Shown piece after piece: positions 1 to 8,293 of a stretch of DNA of 64,000 bases (within the stretch, counting starts at the first letter, position 1; the number at the start of each line of letters is the position of its first letter). The position numbers and the translations under genes were made by a program. The notes beneath the pieces were generated by a model, which was not told the DNA's origin, searched no databases, and worked only from the letters and a program-made list of their open reading frames with translations. The stretch is from Snuella lapsa (GTDB lineage Bacteria > Bacteroidota > Bacteroidia > Flavobacteriales > Flavobacteriaceae), in contig NZ_BAABCY010000078.1 of assembly GCF_039539345.1 (NCBI RefSeq), positions 62,001 through 126,000 of the forward strand, read 5' to 3'.

Positions 1-665
1 TCATTTTTTTGAGCATCTAAAACCCTGCCTTTTACGGCAACAGGGAGTCCCGTACTATCGGTGGCTTTAAAAGCGACTACACTCGAAACATCTGCTACCA
101 GAGAACCGCCTTCAGGAAATAACTGGATGCTATGGTGTTTAATACCTGAAGTAATGTTGTTACTTATAGTTGTTTTTGAGTTTGAAGTAGCTGCATTATT
201 ATTAGCAACTGGGGTTACATCCTCCTTTTGTGTGATATCGATGATCTCAATAGTCTTATTAAAAATAAAACGGTCGTCAAAATTACGCATCCAGTTGGTA
301 TAGGCTCTTAATTGGTACTGACCGGCCGAGATCCCCAGGGAATCGGCAAGTTTAAAATCGCCGTGACCGAGGCCGTTTTCCAGTCGGGTTATATTGCGCG
401 CTATTATTTTTGAATCAGGAGAGACTAGCTCAACATAGAGTGCGTTACTATGGTCGAATAGCACATTAGTATAGGCATATACTAAATAGGCCTTGTACCA
501 AAGGGATTCGCCAATAGTATAACATGACCTGTCGGTATGAACGTAAACCTTTTCAATGTCTGGTATTGCAGAAGTATCTTCCGTTTGGGAATTTGCAGTA
601 TTTTGGGCACTTATGCGATATTGAATGAGAATGAGGAACAGACTTGATAATACGATTCTGTGCAT
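1..665 (-). CDS. MG2-domain/TonB-plug-type envelope protein, N-terminal part (runs off the left edge)
   Basis: Reading the minus strand from an ATG at 665 gives an open frame of about 221 codons to the window edge with no stop. The first ~20 residues form a signal peptide ending near ISAQ. Next comes KVYVHTDRSCYTIGESLWYK, then SLGISAGQYQLRAYTNWM and IQLFPEGGSLV, which are hallmarks of the large Bacteroidota proteins that start with an MG2-like domain and usually carry a carboxypeptidase-regulatory domain and TonB-receptor plug further on. The start lies 63 bp after the stop of the TlpA-like gene on the same strand, so the two are probably co-transcribed. The substrate is unknown. The C-terminal domains are outside the window and inferred only from the family. 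Confidence 0.75.
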   Translation of the reverse strand, partial: MHRIVLSSLFLILIQYRISAQNTANSQTEDTSAIPDIEKVYVHTDRSCYTIGESLWYKAYLVYAYTNVLFDHSNALYVELVSPDSKIIARNITRLENGLGHGDFKLADSLGISAGQYQLRAYTNWMRNFDDRFIFNKTIEIIDITQKEDVTPVANNNAATSNSKTTISNNITSGIKHHSIQLFPEGGSLVADVSSVVAFKATDSTGLPVAVKGRVLDAQKN

Positions 666-728
666 ATTGTTTTTGGGTTGATATTATATTGTTACGTTTT
701 TGAATTTGTAATATGAGGTAGGTAGCAT

Positions 729-3284
729 TTACATATTATGTTCCTTTAAAATACCGTTGAGTTCGTAAGTGAAGTTATGCATTGCAAAATTGTCATTTAT
801 AACATTTCCCTTTTTATCGATCACAACATATCTTGGAATACCATTGAACTTAAATAATTGACGTAAATAATTATATTTATCTAGCGGTAGCCTGTAGATG
901 TTTTTAAGTTCTTGTTCTTTTACAAAATCGGTATATCTCCCAAGTGGTGATGACCTTTCGTCTGTTATAAAAACAAATTCGAAATCTTTATTTCCTTCGT
1001 ACTTTTTACGGGTCTCTTTCATACGTTTAATGCCTGCAACGCATGGGCCGCATGAGGTAGCCCAAAAGTCTACAAATATAATTTTGCCTTTAAAAGGATC
1101 TATAATTTTCTTGAAAATATCTGATGCCTCTCCATCGGGTAAGGTGTAAGTGCTAGAGTTATTGTCAGGAAAAACCTTGTTGTAAATTCTATCACCTTCT
1201 TCTATCAAAAATGGGTGCTGTATTTGCGTTTTTAACTCATCCCAATATGTTGTTGCAGATGCTTTGTCAAATCTTTTAAGGTCGAAGTTCAGCGATCTTA
1301 TTTTGGCAACTTCGTATACTAAATTATTTTGCAAAACAAGATCATGAGACAATATAGAATCTTTTGTTTTCCATTGTTCTAATGCGCTAACATGAGCTTT
1401 GTTTTTGTAAAGTGGTTTGATGTACTTCTCGCTATATAGTTTAATCTCTTCCTTATATTTCTCGTGTATTGCTGTTAGTATTTCCTTATTTTCTTCTAAG
1501 AATTTAGGTGTTGATTTTTTAGGGTCATTAACAATTACTTCATAAACTTCTTTTTCCGCTTGGGATAAGATGATCCCTTCTTCTTTAAAAAAATCTAAAA
1601 TATTTTTCTTTGGTTTTGGGCGGATACTATTGGTTCTTTTATAAGATGCTGAGAAAGGTTCGCAATATTCAAAACGGTTAATGAAAGTTCCAAACTCATC
1701 AACAACCAAAAGACTTTGATCGTTTAAAGGTATGCTTTGTAAAAAATCATAATATTCATTTTTTACAGATGATTTTAAAGTATTGTTAGTGGTGTCTTTT
1801 CGCGCTTCATACTTTCTGTACATCTCAAAATCAAATAAGGCGGTAGCACTTTCCAATAGGATGGTGTTTTTTAAAAGAGAAGCAGCTTTGGACGTAATTG
1901 TTTCAACATGGGTTGTTTTAGCTTCAAAGTGTTTTTGAGGAGTTGTTGCCTGAGTATTAATGTAATTGTTTAATTGATCTAAATTCTCTTTTAGAATGGT
2001 TAGTTGTTCGTCTTTAAATTCTGTTGGCTTTAGTGTAGTTACTTTATTCATAAAATTATTATAATCTCTTCTTTTAAAATTAAAGCCCAGTAATTCAGTG
2101 TTAACATTAGCCAAGGCACCTTCATATTCAATACTTTTGAATTTATTTTGAATCGTGTTTAATCTATCTGTTTCCAAAAGCTCAAATATGTCTAGTGTTA
2201 CAGCTAAAGTCTGTCCAGGTTCTATATAGAAAGGAATCCATTTGTTTTCAATAACAAATTTTGAATACAAGGGGGTCGTTAGGGGTAAATCGGCTTCAAA
2301 CCGACCGTCTGAATGAATTTTCAAAACAATGGGAAAATCTTCTCTGGTTAAATCATTACCTAAATAGATGATGCCTGTTTTAAATCCCAGACTGGTATCA
2401 TAACCTTTAAGGTATCCAATTAATTTGCCGTTGGCTCGGTTGAAAAAATGAGGGGAATTAAAGTCTTCAATGGGTTTGGTTGTTACCTTTTTCAATTCAT
2501 TATGAATCCAATTCGATACTTCTTTAGGTGTTTCTGAAATTCCTTTTTTATTAGATAAGTAGCGTTTGCCATTAGCAGAGGTAACATATTCCTGAAAGTT
2601 ATCAATTCTGGCATCAGGATAGTCCTTGTTAGCTTTATACAAATCACCCATTTTACCATTAAAACCAACTTGTAAATAATGTTCGGACCAGTTTTTAAAG
2701 TAGAACATCCAATAGCTTTTGTTGTTTCTTACAACGAAACGGTATTCATTATTACCATTGGATTTAAAAAGGACTGTTTCTATTATACTATAATTTTCAT
2801 TCCTAAAAATAAACTGTCCATCGGAGACATCAAACTCTAAATTATTGTTGATGTCTGTGGTATACCATGCCTTTTTTATAGCCTCTTCAACTTCTGCAAA
2901 TGTAGTACGCTTACTGTCCTTTGGTTTGTCTTGGGATACATAAATAAGTTTTGGCATGTTTCCTCTTTTCAATTGGATAGAATCTTTATTTATGACCTCC
3001 ATTTCTCCTTTAAGATTATTTCCAAAAACATCTTTCGCAACAAAGCGATAGGACTTATCTTTTATTTTCTCTATTTCTTGGTACATAAAAGCACGGTAAC
3101 CATACTCAATAAAATCCGGATGGATTAATACGCCATTATATTCTCCTTTTCCTGAATTGCTATACCATTCGCCACAGATGTTTTCAGGCAAGGATACCTT
3201 AGTCATTACAGGATTTTGGGTAAATCCAAGGTTTGCAAAAAGTGTAAAAAGTAATAGAGTGATTTTTTTTTGTGTCTGTTTCAT
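729..3284 (-). CDS. TlpA-like thioredoxin-domain protein with long N-terminal region
   Basis: The 851-residue protein begins with a signal peptide (about residues 1-22, ending FTQ). The last ~120 residues form a TlpA/thioredoxin fold: FVDFWATSCGPC places the redox pair at about Cys745 and Cys748, followed by the cis-proline strand GIPRYVVID and KGNVI. The ~700 residues in front have no motif I recognise. Such long proteins are common in Bacteroidota and are annotated as TlpA-family disulfide reductases. It is probably periplasmic or surface-linked and reduces disulfides, but the target is unknown. The MG2/TonB-type gene follows 63 bp downstream, suggesting a two-gene envelope operon. The ATG at 3284 starts directly before the signal peptide. 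Confidence 0.8.
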   Translation of the reverse strand: MKQTQKKITLLLFTLFANLGFTQNPVMTKVSLPENICGEWYSNSGKGEYNGVLIHPDFIEYGYRAFMYQEIEKIKDKSYRFVAKDVFGNNLKGEMEVINKDSIQLKRGNMPKLIYVSQDKPKDSKRTTFAEVEEAIKKAWYTTDINNNLEFDVSDGQFIFRNENYSIIETVLFKSNGNNEYRFVVRNNKSYWMFYFKNWSEHYLQVGFNGKMGDLYKANKDYPDARIDNFQEYVTSANGKRYLSNKKGISETPKEVSNWIHNELKKVTTKPIEDFNSPHFFNRANGKLIGYLKGYDTSLGFKTGIIYLGNDLTREDFPIVLKIHSDGRFEADLPLTTPLYSKFVIENKWIPFYIEPGQTLAVTLDIFELLETDRLNTIQNKFKSIEYEGALANVNTELLGFNFKRRDYNNFMNKVTTLKPTEFKDEQLTILKENLDQLNNYINTQATTPQKHFEAKTTHVETITSKAASLLKNTILLESATALFDFEMYRKYEARKDTTNNTLKSSVKNEYYDFLQSIPLNDQSLLVVDEFGTFINRFEYCEPFSASYKRTNSIRPKPKKNILDFFKEEGIILSQAEKEVYEVIVNDPKKSTPKFLEENKEILTAIHEKYKEEIKLYSEKYIKPLYKNKAHVSALEQWKTKDSILSHDLVLQNNLVYEVAKIRSLNFDLKRFDKASATTYWDELKTQIQHPFLIEEGDRIYNKVFPDNNSSTYTLPDGEASDIFKKIIDPFKGKIIFVDFWATSCGPCVAGIKRMKETRKKYEGNKDFEFVFITDERSSPLGRYTDFVKEQELKNIYRLPLDKYNYLRQLFKFNGIPRYVVIDKKGNVINDNFAMHNFTYELNGILKEHNM

Positions 3285-3642
3285 TTTTTGATTGCTGTTT
3301 ATTGATGATTTATAAGATATCTATAAAAAATGTCCCGGTATTAGGGCTACATACATATAATACAGTTGAAATTGATTGTAGTACTATTCGGATGTGTTGT
3401 TTTTTTAATATTTAAATGATTACAGTGTGTTTGTAGGTTAAGTATTAAAAGTGTTACACGCCATCCAACTTTTTATTTGGTTGCTATAGCTTCTGCCGCT
3501 TGTAATTGTCATAACAAATGAAGGTGAAAGTCACATTTTAAAGAACCATTTTTTTGTAAACTGCATATAGCACTTGTGAAACGCAAAAAGAAGTACACAA
3601 GGACAATTATTCTCTTATCTTTGTAACAATTATTTTACTCTT
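3285..3642. other. Divergent intergenic region, no gene seen
   Basis: This 358-bp stretch separates the divergent TlpA-like and O-methyltransferase genes. I find no open frame with coding character and no RNA gene. The only recognisable element is a -7-like octamer at its right end, listed separately. Confidence 0.6.
3616..3623 (+). promoter_or_regulatory. Bacteroidota -7 element for the O-methyltransferase
   Basis: TATCTTTG matches the Bacteroidota primary-sigma -7 consensus TAnnTTTG. It ends 19 nt before the ATG at 3643, giving a very short leader like other promoters in this window. No convincing TTG/TTTG -33 element sits 19-21 nt upstream. Confidence 0.45.
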
Positions 3643-4284
3643 ATGCATTTTATACCTGAAGCTTTAGACAATTATGTGGTAAACCATTCTGAGAATGAGC
3701 CCGAATTGTTACAACAACTTACCAGGGAGACCTACCAGAAGATTCTACAACCTCGTATGTTGAGCGGGCATTATCAGGGGCGTTTGCTGAGTATGATCTC
3801 TAAACTGGTTAACCCCAAGAATATACTAGAAATAGGTACCTATACAGGTTATTCGGCACTATGTCTGGCCGAGGGAATGCAGGATTCGGGGGTGTTACAT
3901 ACTATAGATGTAAATGAAGAATTGGTAGACTTTCAACGAAAGTATTTTGATAAATCGGATTATGGTCAACGCATTTTTCAGCATTTGGGAGATGCTTTAC
4001 AGATTATACCAGAACTGGATGCTACATTCGATCTCGTCTTTATTGACGCCGATAAAGAGAATTATTCTAACTACTTTAATATGATTATAGACAAGCTTAA
4101 TGTGGGTGGGATTATATTATCAGATAATGTCCTTTGGAGCGGTAAGGTTATTGAAGAGCTAAAAGCAGATGATACGTCTACAAAAGCCTTACTTGAGTAC
4201 AATACCTTATTAAAGGAAGATACACGAGTAGAAACGGTGATGCTACCCATTCGTGATGGGTTGACCATTAGTAGGAAGTTGTAA
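3643..4284 (+). CDS. O-methyltransferase family 3 (SAM-dependent, class I)
   Basis: The 213-residue protein has the class I SAM-binding motif ILEIGTYTGYSALCLAEGM at about residues 66-84, an acidic motif HTIDVNEE, and DLVFIDADKENY followed by GGIILSDNVLWSGKV, the signature of the family 3 O-methyltransferases (YrrM/CCoAOMT-like). These are soluble enzymes that usually methylate a catechol or another hydroxyl using a divalent metal; the DADK motif supplies metal ligands. The physiological substrate cannot be told from sequence. Length is normal for the family. It stands alone and is followed by a bidirectional terminator. Confidence 0.88.
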   Translation: MHFIPEALDNYVVNHSENEPELLQQLTRETYQKILQPRMLSGHYQGRLLSMISKLVNPKNILEIGTYTGYSALCLAEGMQDSGVLHTIDVNEELVDFQRKYFDKSDYGQRIFQHLGDALQIIPELDATFDLVFIDADKENYSNYFNMIIDKLNVGGIILSDNVLWSGKVIEELKADDTSTKALLEYNTLLKEDTRVETVMLPIRDGLTISRKL

Positions 4285-4306
4285 AAAAACGAATTGATTA
4301 AAAACA

Positions 4307-4341
4307 AAAAATCCCGTAAACAGTAATGTTTCGGGATTTTT
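4307..4341. terminator. Bidirectional terminator between O-methyltransferase and tRNA-Phe
   Basis: The arms AAAAATCCCG and CGGGATTTTT form a 10-bp stem. It continues through a bulged T into an inner AAAC/GTTT helix. T-runs follow on both strands. It lies 23 bp after the methyltransferase stop and 3 bp beyond the tRNA-Phe 3' end on the minus strand, so it can serve both convergent units. Confidence 0.85.
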
Positions 4342-4344
4342 ATG

Positions 4345-4417
4345 TGGTACCTCCAGGAATCGAACCAGGGACACAAGGATTTTCAGTCCTTTGCTCTACC
4401 AACTGAGCTAAGGTACC
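4345..4417 (-). tRNA. tRNA-Phe (anticodon GAA)
   Basis: On the minus strand the 73-nt sequence folds as a tRNA. Acceptor GGTACCT pairs with AGGTACC. The D arm has the AGTTGGTAGA loop, the anticodon loop CTGAAAA reads GAA, and the T arm has TTCGATT. The discriminator is A and CCA is not encoded. A promoter fits just upstream and a terminator just downstream, so it is a single-gene unit. Confidence 0.96.
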
Positions 4418-4435
4418 AGTTGCTAATTGCGGTTG

Positions 4436-4467
4436 CAAATATAAATTCATTTTTGCTTTCCGCCAAA
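4436..4467 (-). promoter_or_regulatory. Promoter of tRNA-Phe (-33 TTTG, 20-bp spacer, -7 TATATTTG)
   Basis: On the minus strand TTTG (4467-4464) is followed by a 20-nt spacer and TATATTTG (4443-4436). This matches both halves of the Bacteroidota housekeeping promoter at the expected spacing. The -7 element ends 18 nt before the mature tRNA 5' end. It is the clearest promoter in the window. Confidence 0.7.
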
Positions 4468-4566
4468 ACAAAATTACAAAAAAATACGTTTTTAATGGCG
4501 ATTGTTTTGTAAGGTGCTAAAATGTAGGTTTTTAGTGTTTGAAAATAAGTTTAATCAAAAAGAATT

Positions 4567-4722
4567 CCTCGACGCTCAACGTCGGGGTTTCCGTTGAAAT
4601 TGTCATTCCCGTTAAAAGGGAATCTAAATACAGAATTTCGGTTTTTGCCCTTGTGAGGTCAAAATGAAACAAGCTAAACCTGTACTGCAGTCGAAGTATA
4701 CCCCTATGGCTCTGCCTCGGGG
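4567..4722. repeat. Dispersed-repeat-like hairpin cluster (REP/MITE-like)
   Basis: Three hairpins occur in about 155 bp of non-coding DNA. The first is CCTCGACG (4567-4574) with CGTCGGGG (4580-4587). The second is ATTCCC (4605-4610) with GGGAAT (4618-4623). The third is CCCCTATGGC with GCCTCGGGG near 4701-4722. Local composition is more GC-rich than the flanks. The word content (ACTGCAGTCGA, CATTCCCGTT, GAGGCAGAGCC) resembles degenerate intergenic repeats I recall from marine Flavobacteriaceae. Only one copy is in this window, so repeat status is inferred. Confidence 0.5.
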
Positions 4723-4860
4723 ATAGTTCGTTTCAAGAAATTCTTTATTACTAGTAATTATTGTTAACGAGCACCAATTAAAAAGGGTCTTTTTGTAAGT
4801 AATACCAAATAATAAACTAAGCAAATGATACGTTTTGTAAATTTACAGCTTTTATAGGCT

Positions 4861-5586
4861 ATGAATTTAGTAATTGATGTAGGGAATTCTTTTGTAAAAC
4901 TTGCTATTTTTAATGATAATGACCTTATAGATAAGGTAATCGTCGCTGTTGAAGCTATTTTAGATCAGGTTGATGCCCTAAGATTAAAGTACAAAATAGA
5001 GAAAGCGATAATTTCATCTGTTGGAAAATTAAATGAGGATGTATCAGATTGTATTAGCAAAAGTTTTAATGTATTGATGTTGGGGGCAACAACGAAATTA
5101 CCTTTTTTAAATTTATACAAAACGCCCAATACTTTGGGAATTGATAGAATAGCGTTGGTTAGTGCTGCAGTTAGTCAATTTCCTAACAAGAATACCTTAA
5201 TTATCGATGCAGGTACTTGTGTTACTTACGATTTTATAACAGCAGATGCAAAGTATTTAGGAGGTGCTATCTCACCTGGCATTCGTATGCGCTACCAGTC
5301 CTTAAACGATTTAACAGCCAATCTACCTCTGTTAGAAACCGAAATGCCAGAAAATATTATTGGTAACACAACCAATAGTGCGATACATTCGGGTGTTGTT
5401 AACGGTATTTTAAGAGAAATAGATGGCCTTATAGGTGAATATCGCTTAAAATATTCAGATTTAACAGTTATTTTAACAGGGGGCGACGCTAATTTCTTGT
5501 CTAAACAATTAAAAAGTAGCATATTTGCCAACTCGAATTTCCTTTTACAGGGATTGAACTATATTTTAAAATTTAATTCAAACTAA
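4861..5586 (+). CDS. coaX: Type III pantothenate kinase
   Basis: The 241-residue protein catalyses ATP-dependent phosphorylation of pantothenate, the first step of CoA synthesis. It shows the ASKHA fold signatures of CoaX: the N-terminal phosphate loop LVIDVGNSFVKLAIF, the pantothenate-site segment TLGIDRIALVSAA, the second loop LIIDAGTCVTYDFI, and GGAISPGIRMRYQSL. Length is typical. Its stop overlaps the ATG of the next gene (TAATG), so it heads the run of envelope genes that follows. That linkage is common in flavobacteria but does not imply a shared pathway. Confidence 0.95.
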   Translation: MNLVIDVGNSFVKLAIFNDNDLIDKVIVAVEAILDQVDALRLKYKIEKAIISSVGKLNEDVSDCISKSFNVLMLGATTKLPFLNLYKTPNTLGIDRIALVSAAVSQFPNKNTLIIDAGTCVTYDFITADAKYLGGAISPGIRMRYQSLNDLTANLPLLETEMPENIIGNTTNSAIHSGVVNGILREIDGLIGEYRLKYSDLTVILTGGDANFLSKQLKSSIFANSNFLLQGLNYILKFNSN

Positions 5587-6890
5587 TGATAAAAAAACTT
5601 GTATTAGTTTTTATTGCAGTTTTAGCAATTCAAAGTTATGGTCAAGAGGGTACAGCCTCACCTTATTCGTTTTATGGTATAGGAAGCCTTAAGTTTAAAG
5701 GTACTGTAGAGAATAGAAGTATGGGGGGATTGAGTATTTATAACGATAGTATTCATATAAATTTACGAAACCCTGCTTCGTATGCTGGCGAGAATTTAAT
5801 GCTTTTAAATAATGAATCACGTCCGGTTAAGTTTGCTGTAGGGGGAAGTTATTCCAGTTTAAATTTAAAAAGTGATTCAGGGAGTGATAAGGCAAATGCT
5901 ACGACTTTCGACTATTTAGCCTTGTCAATCCCAATGGGGAAGTTTGGTTTTGGTTTTGGTCTATTGCCGTATACCTCTGTAGGCTATAAGTTAGAGTCTG
6001 TGGAGAATGATGCTATTACAAATAGATTTAGAGGAGAGGGCGGTGTTAATAAAGCGTATTTAGGACTTGGTTATATGTTAGCTAAAGGTTTAAGTATAGG
6101 TGTCGATGCGAACTATAACTTTGGGAACATGCAAAACAGTACCATAGAATTTGCTTACGATTCTGATGGTCAATTGGTACAATACCAATCTAGAGAAAGT
6201 AACAGATCAGATTTAAGCGGGTTGAGTTTTAATTTAGGAGTGTCTTATAAAACAATGCTAAGTAAAAAATTAGAGTTGGTTACTGGTGTTACTTATACGC
6301 CAGAAAGCAATTTAACTTCTCTGAACACAAGATCGTTTTCAACCATTGTTATTAATTCGAGCACCGGTCAGGAGATTCCGGTAAATACAATTGATGTGGA
6401 TTTAGAGGCTATGGGCTTACAAGAAACCGAGCTGATAATGCCTTCTAAATTTTCGTTTGGGGCAGGAATTGGCCAGCCAAGAAAATGGTTTGTGGGTATA
6501 GAATCTGAATATCAAAAAACAAGTAATTTTTCGAACCCGTTGTATAGCAGTAGTACGACCCGATATGAAGATGCCTCGAAAATCTCTTTAGGAGGTTTTT
6601 ATATTCCTCAATACAATGCCTTTAGCGGGTATTTTAAACGTGTAGTATACAGGGCCGGATTATACCATGAAAAAACGGGGCTGAATATAGATAATGAGTC
6701 AATTAACGAGTTTGGCATTACTTTTGGAGCAGGTTTACCAGTTGGGGGACTTTTCTCGAATGCCAATCTAGGTGTAGAAGTGGGTAAACGAGGAACTACT
6801 AACAGTAATTTAATACAAGAGAATTTTATAAACTTGCATATAAGTTTATCGCTAAACGACCGATGGTTTCAAAAACGAAAATATGAGTAA
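5586..6890 (+). CDS. Outer-membrane beta-barrel protein
   Basis: The protein has 434 residues with a signal peptide (MIKKLVLVFIAVLAIQSYGQ). SPYSFYGIGSLKF follows, then many alternating aromatic/glycine strands (for example FGFGFGLLPYTSVGYKL and LSIGVDANYNFG) and a terminal strand LHISLSLNDRWFQ. The segment DSIHINLRNPASYA resembles the N-terminal region of FadL-like barrels of Bacteroidota. A transport role for hydrophobic compounds is possible but not shown. The start codon overlaps the coaX stop, and a TPR protein and lptC follow closely, so it is probably co-expressed with envelope assembly genes. Confidence 0.75.
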   Translation: MIKKLVLVFIAVLAIQSYGQEGTASPYSFYGIGSLKFKGTVENRSMGGLSIYNDSIHINLRNPASYAGENLMLLNNESRPVKFAVGGSYSSLNLKSDSGSDKANATTFDYLALSIPMGKFGFGFGLLPYTSVGYKLESVENDAITNRFRGEGGVNKAYLGLGYMLAKGLSIGVDANYNFGNMQNSTIEFAYDSDGQLVQYQSRESNRSDLSGLSFNLGVSYKTMLSKKLELVTGVTYTPESNLTSLNTRSFSTIVINSSTGQEIPVNTIDVDLEAMGLQETELIMPSKFSFGAGIGQPRKWFVGIESEYQKTSNFSNPLYSSSTTRYEDASKISLGGFYIPQYNAFSGYFKRVVYRAGLYHEKTGLNIDNESINEFGITFGAGLPVGGLFSNANLGVEVGKRGTTNSNLIQENFINLHISLSLNDRWFQKRKYE

Positions 6891-6910
6891 CCAAGCATAA
6901 AACTAAAATT

Positions 6911-8293
6911 ATGAATACGAAAATTACATTATTATTAACACTGCTATTTATAGGGGGGAATTTAGGTTTTGCGCAACAGGATGAGGAGTGCATGAGTAAA
7001 CTATCTATATTCCATGAGTATTGGAAAGCAAAAAATTATGAGGCTGCATATCAACCTTGGATGGATGTAAGAACCAAATGTCCAAGATTTAACATTGCTA
7101 TTTATAGTGATGGCGAAGATATTTTAGAGCATAAAATCGAGAAGTCTACTGGGGCAGATAAAGTTGCTTACATAAATGATCTTCTGAAGCTTTGGGAACA
7201 ACGAGCTGAAAATTTTGCGAGCAAAACGCCAAAAGGTGAATATGCTGCAAAAGGATGCCAGTTAATGTACGAGTATAGAAAAGAACTGGGCAAATCGAAA
7301 GAAGAATTATATCAGTGTTTTGATGCTGCTTACAATTTAGATAAAGGAACCTTTACAAACCCTAAAAGCTTGTATACTTATTTCTCTTTGATGGTGGATT
7401 TGTATGATGCAGGAAAGAAACCGGCCAAAGACTTGTTCAACAAGTATGATGATGTGGTAGAAAAGGTAGAGGAAGAAGTGAAAAACTATTCTGGAAGCCT
7501 TAATAAAATAATTGAAAAGGAAGAAGCTGGAACCGAACTAACCAAAAAAGAAGGAAAGTATAAAAAATATTACGAGAGCTATTTAAAGGCTTACGATCAA
7601 ATTTCTGGAAGTATCGATAGCAAATTGGGTAACCGTGCTAATTGTGAAAACTTAATTCCGTTGTATCAAAAAGATTTTGAGGAGAATAAAGCCAATGCGG
7701 TTTGGTTGCAAAGAGCAGCAGGAAAGATGTCTGAAAAAGAATGTACAGACGATCCATTATTCTTTAAGTTGGTTAATGCCTATCATGAGTTGAGCCCTTC
7801 TGCCAATTCAGCTTATTACTTAGGAATCTTAAAAGATAAAGAAGGAAAACAAAATGAAGCGATTGCATTTTACCAACAAGCAATTGATTTAGAAACTGAT
7901 TCGTTTAAGAAGTCGAAGCTTTTTAATAGAATAGGTTTAAAACTTAAAGCCAAAGGTCAGTATGCCAAGGCTAGAAATTACTTTAGAGAGGCATTAAAGG
8001 CAAACCCATCTAACGGACGTCCGTATTTGTCAATTGCAGCCATGTATGCAGCAAGCGCTAAAGATTGTGGTGATACGAACTTTAATAAAAGAGCCGTTTA
8101 CTGGTTGGCAGCAGACGAAGCAGCCAAAGCAGGACGTGTAGATCCTACCCTTAAAAAGGCAGCAGCACAGTCGCAAGCAAGTTACAAAGCTAAAGCGCCA
8201 ACAAAAGCAGAGATTTTTACCGAAGGCAATAGTGGAGAAACAATTAAAATTGGATGTTGGATTGGTGCTTCGGTTACAGTCCCTAAAATATAA
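6911..8293 (+). CDS. Secreted tetratricopeptide-repeat protein
   Basis: The 460-residue protein has a signal peptide of about 22 residues (ending LGFAQQ). Residues ~296-385 contain at least two TPR units (YYLGILKDKEGKQNEAIAFY and FNRIGLKLKAKGQYAKARNY, then PSNGRPYLSIAAMYAAS). The central part is charged and helical (VVEKVEEEVKNY). Several cysteines are spread along the chain. It is probably a periplasmic scaffold. It lies 20 bp after the outer-membrane barrel gene and abuts lptC with no gap, so it may assist outer-membrane assembly; that link comes from context only. Confidence 0.8.
   Translation: MNTKITLLLTLLFIGGNLGFAQQDEECMSKLSIFHEYWKAKNYEAAYQPWMDVRTKCPRFNIAIYSDGEDILEHKIEKSTGADKVAYINDLLKLWEQRAENFASKTPKGEYAAKGCQLMYEYRKELGKSKEELYQCFDAAYNLDKGTFTNPKSLYTYFSLMVDLYDAGKKPAKDLFNKYDDVVEKVEEEVKNYSGSLNKIIEKEEAGTELTKKEGKYKKYYESYLKAYDQISGSIDSKLGNRANCENLIPLYQKDFEENKANAVWLQRAAGKMSEKECTDDPLFFKLVNAYHELSPSANSAYYLGILKDKEGKQNEAIAFYQQAIDLETDSFKKSKLFNRIGLKLKAKGQYAKARNYFREALKANPSNGRPYLSIAAMYAASAKDCGDTNFNKRAVYWLAADEAAKAGRVDPTLKKAAAQSQASYKAKAPTKAEIFTEGNSGETIKIGCWIGASVTVPKI

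Larger units (their letters stand above)
4418..4860. other. Intergenic region upstream of coaX
   Basis: This 443-bp gap holds the tRNA-Phe promoter and a block of hairpins (4567-4722, listed separately). The only open frame, minus strand 4624-4824, runs through the hairpin block, has no recognisable motif, and is not called. Just before coaX the weak match TAAATTTA (about 4838) could be a -7 element. Confidence 0.6.

Noticed and set aside
61..303. 80-codon plus-strand open frame at the left edge
   Set aside because: It is opposite the open-ended MG2-type coding frame, which has a clear signal peptide and family motifs.
4624..4824. 66-codon minus-strand open frame upstream of coaX
   Set aside because: It overlaps the hairpin block, has no motif, and begins in AT-rich non-coding DNA without a promoter.
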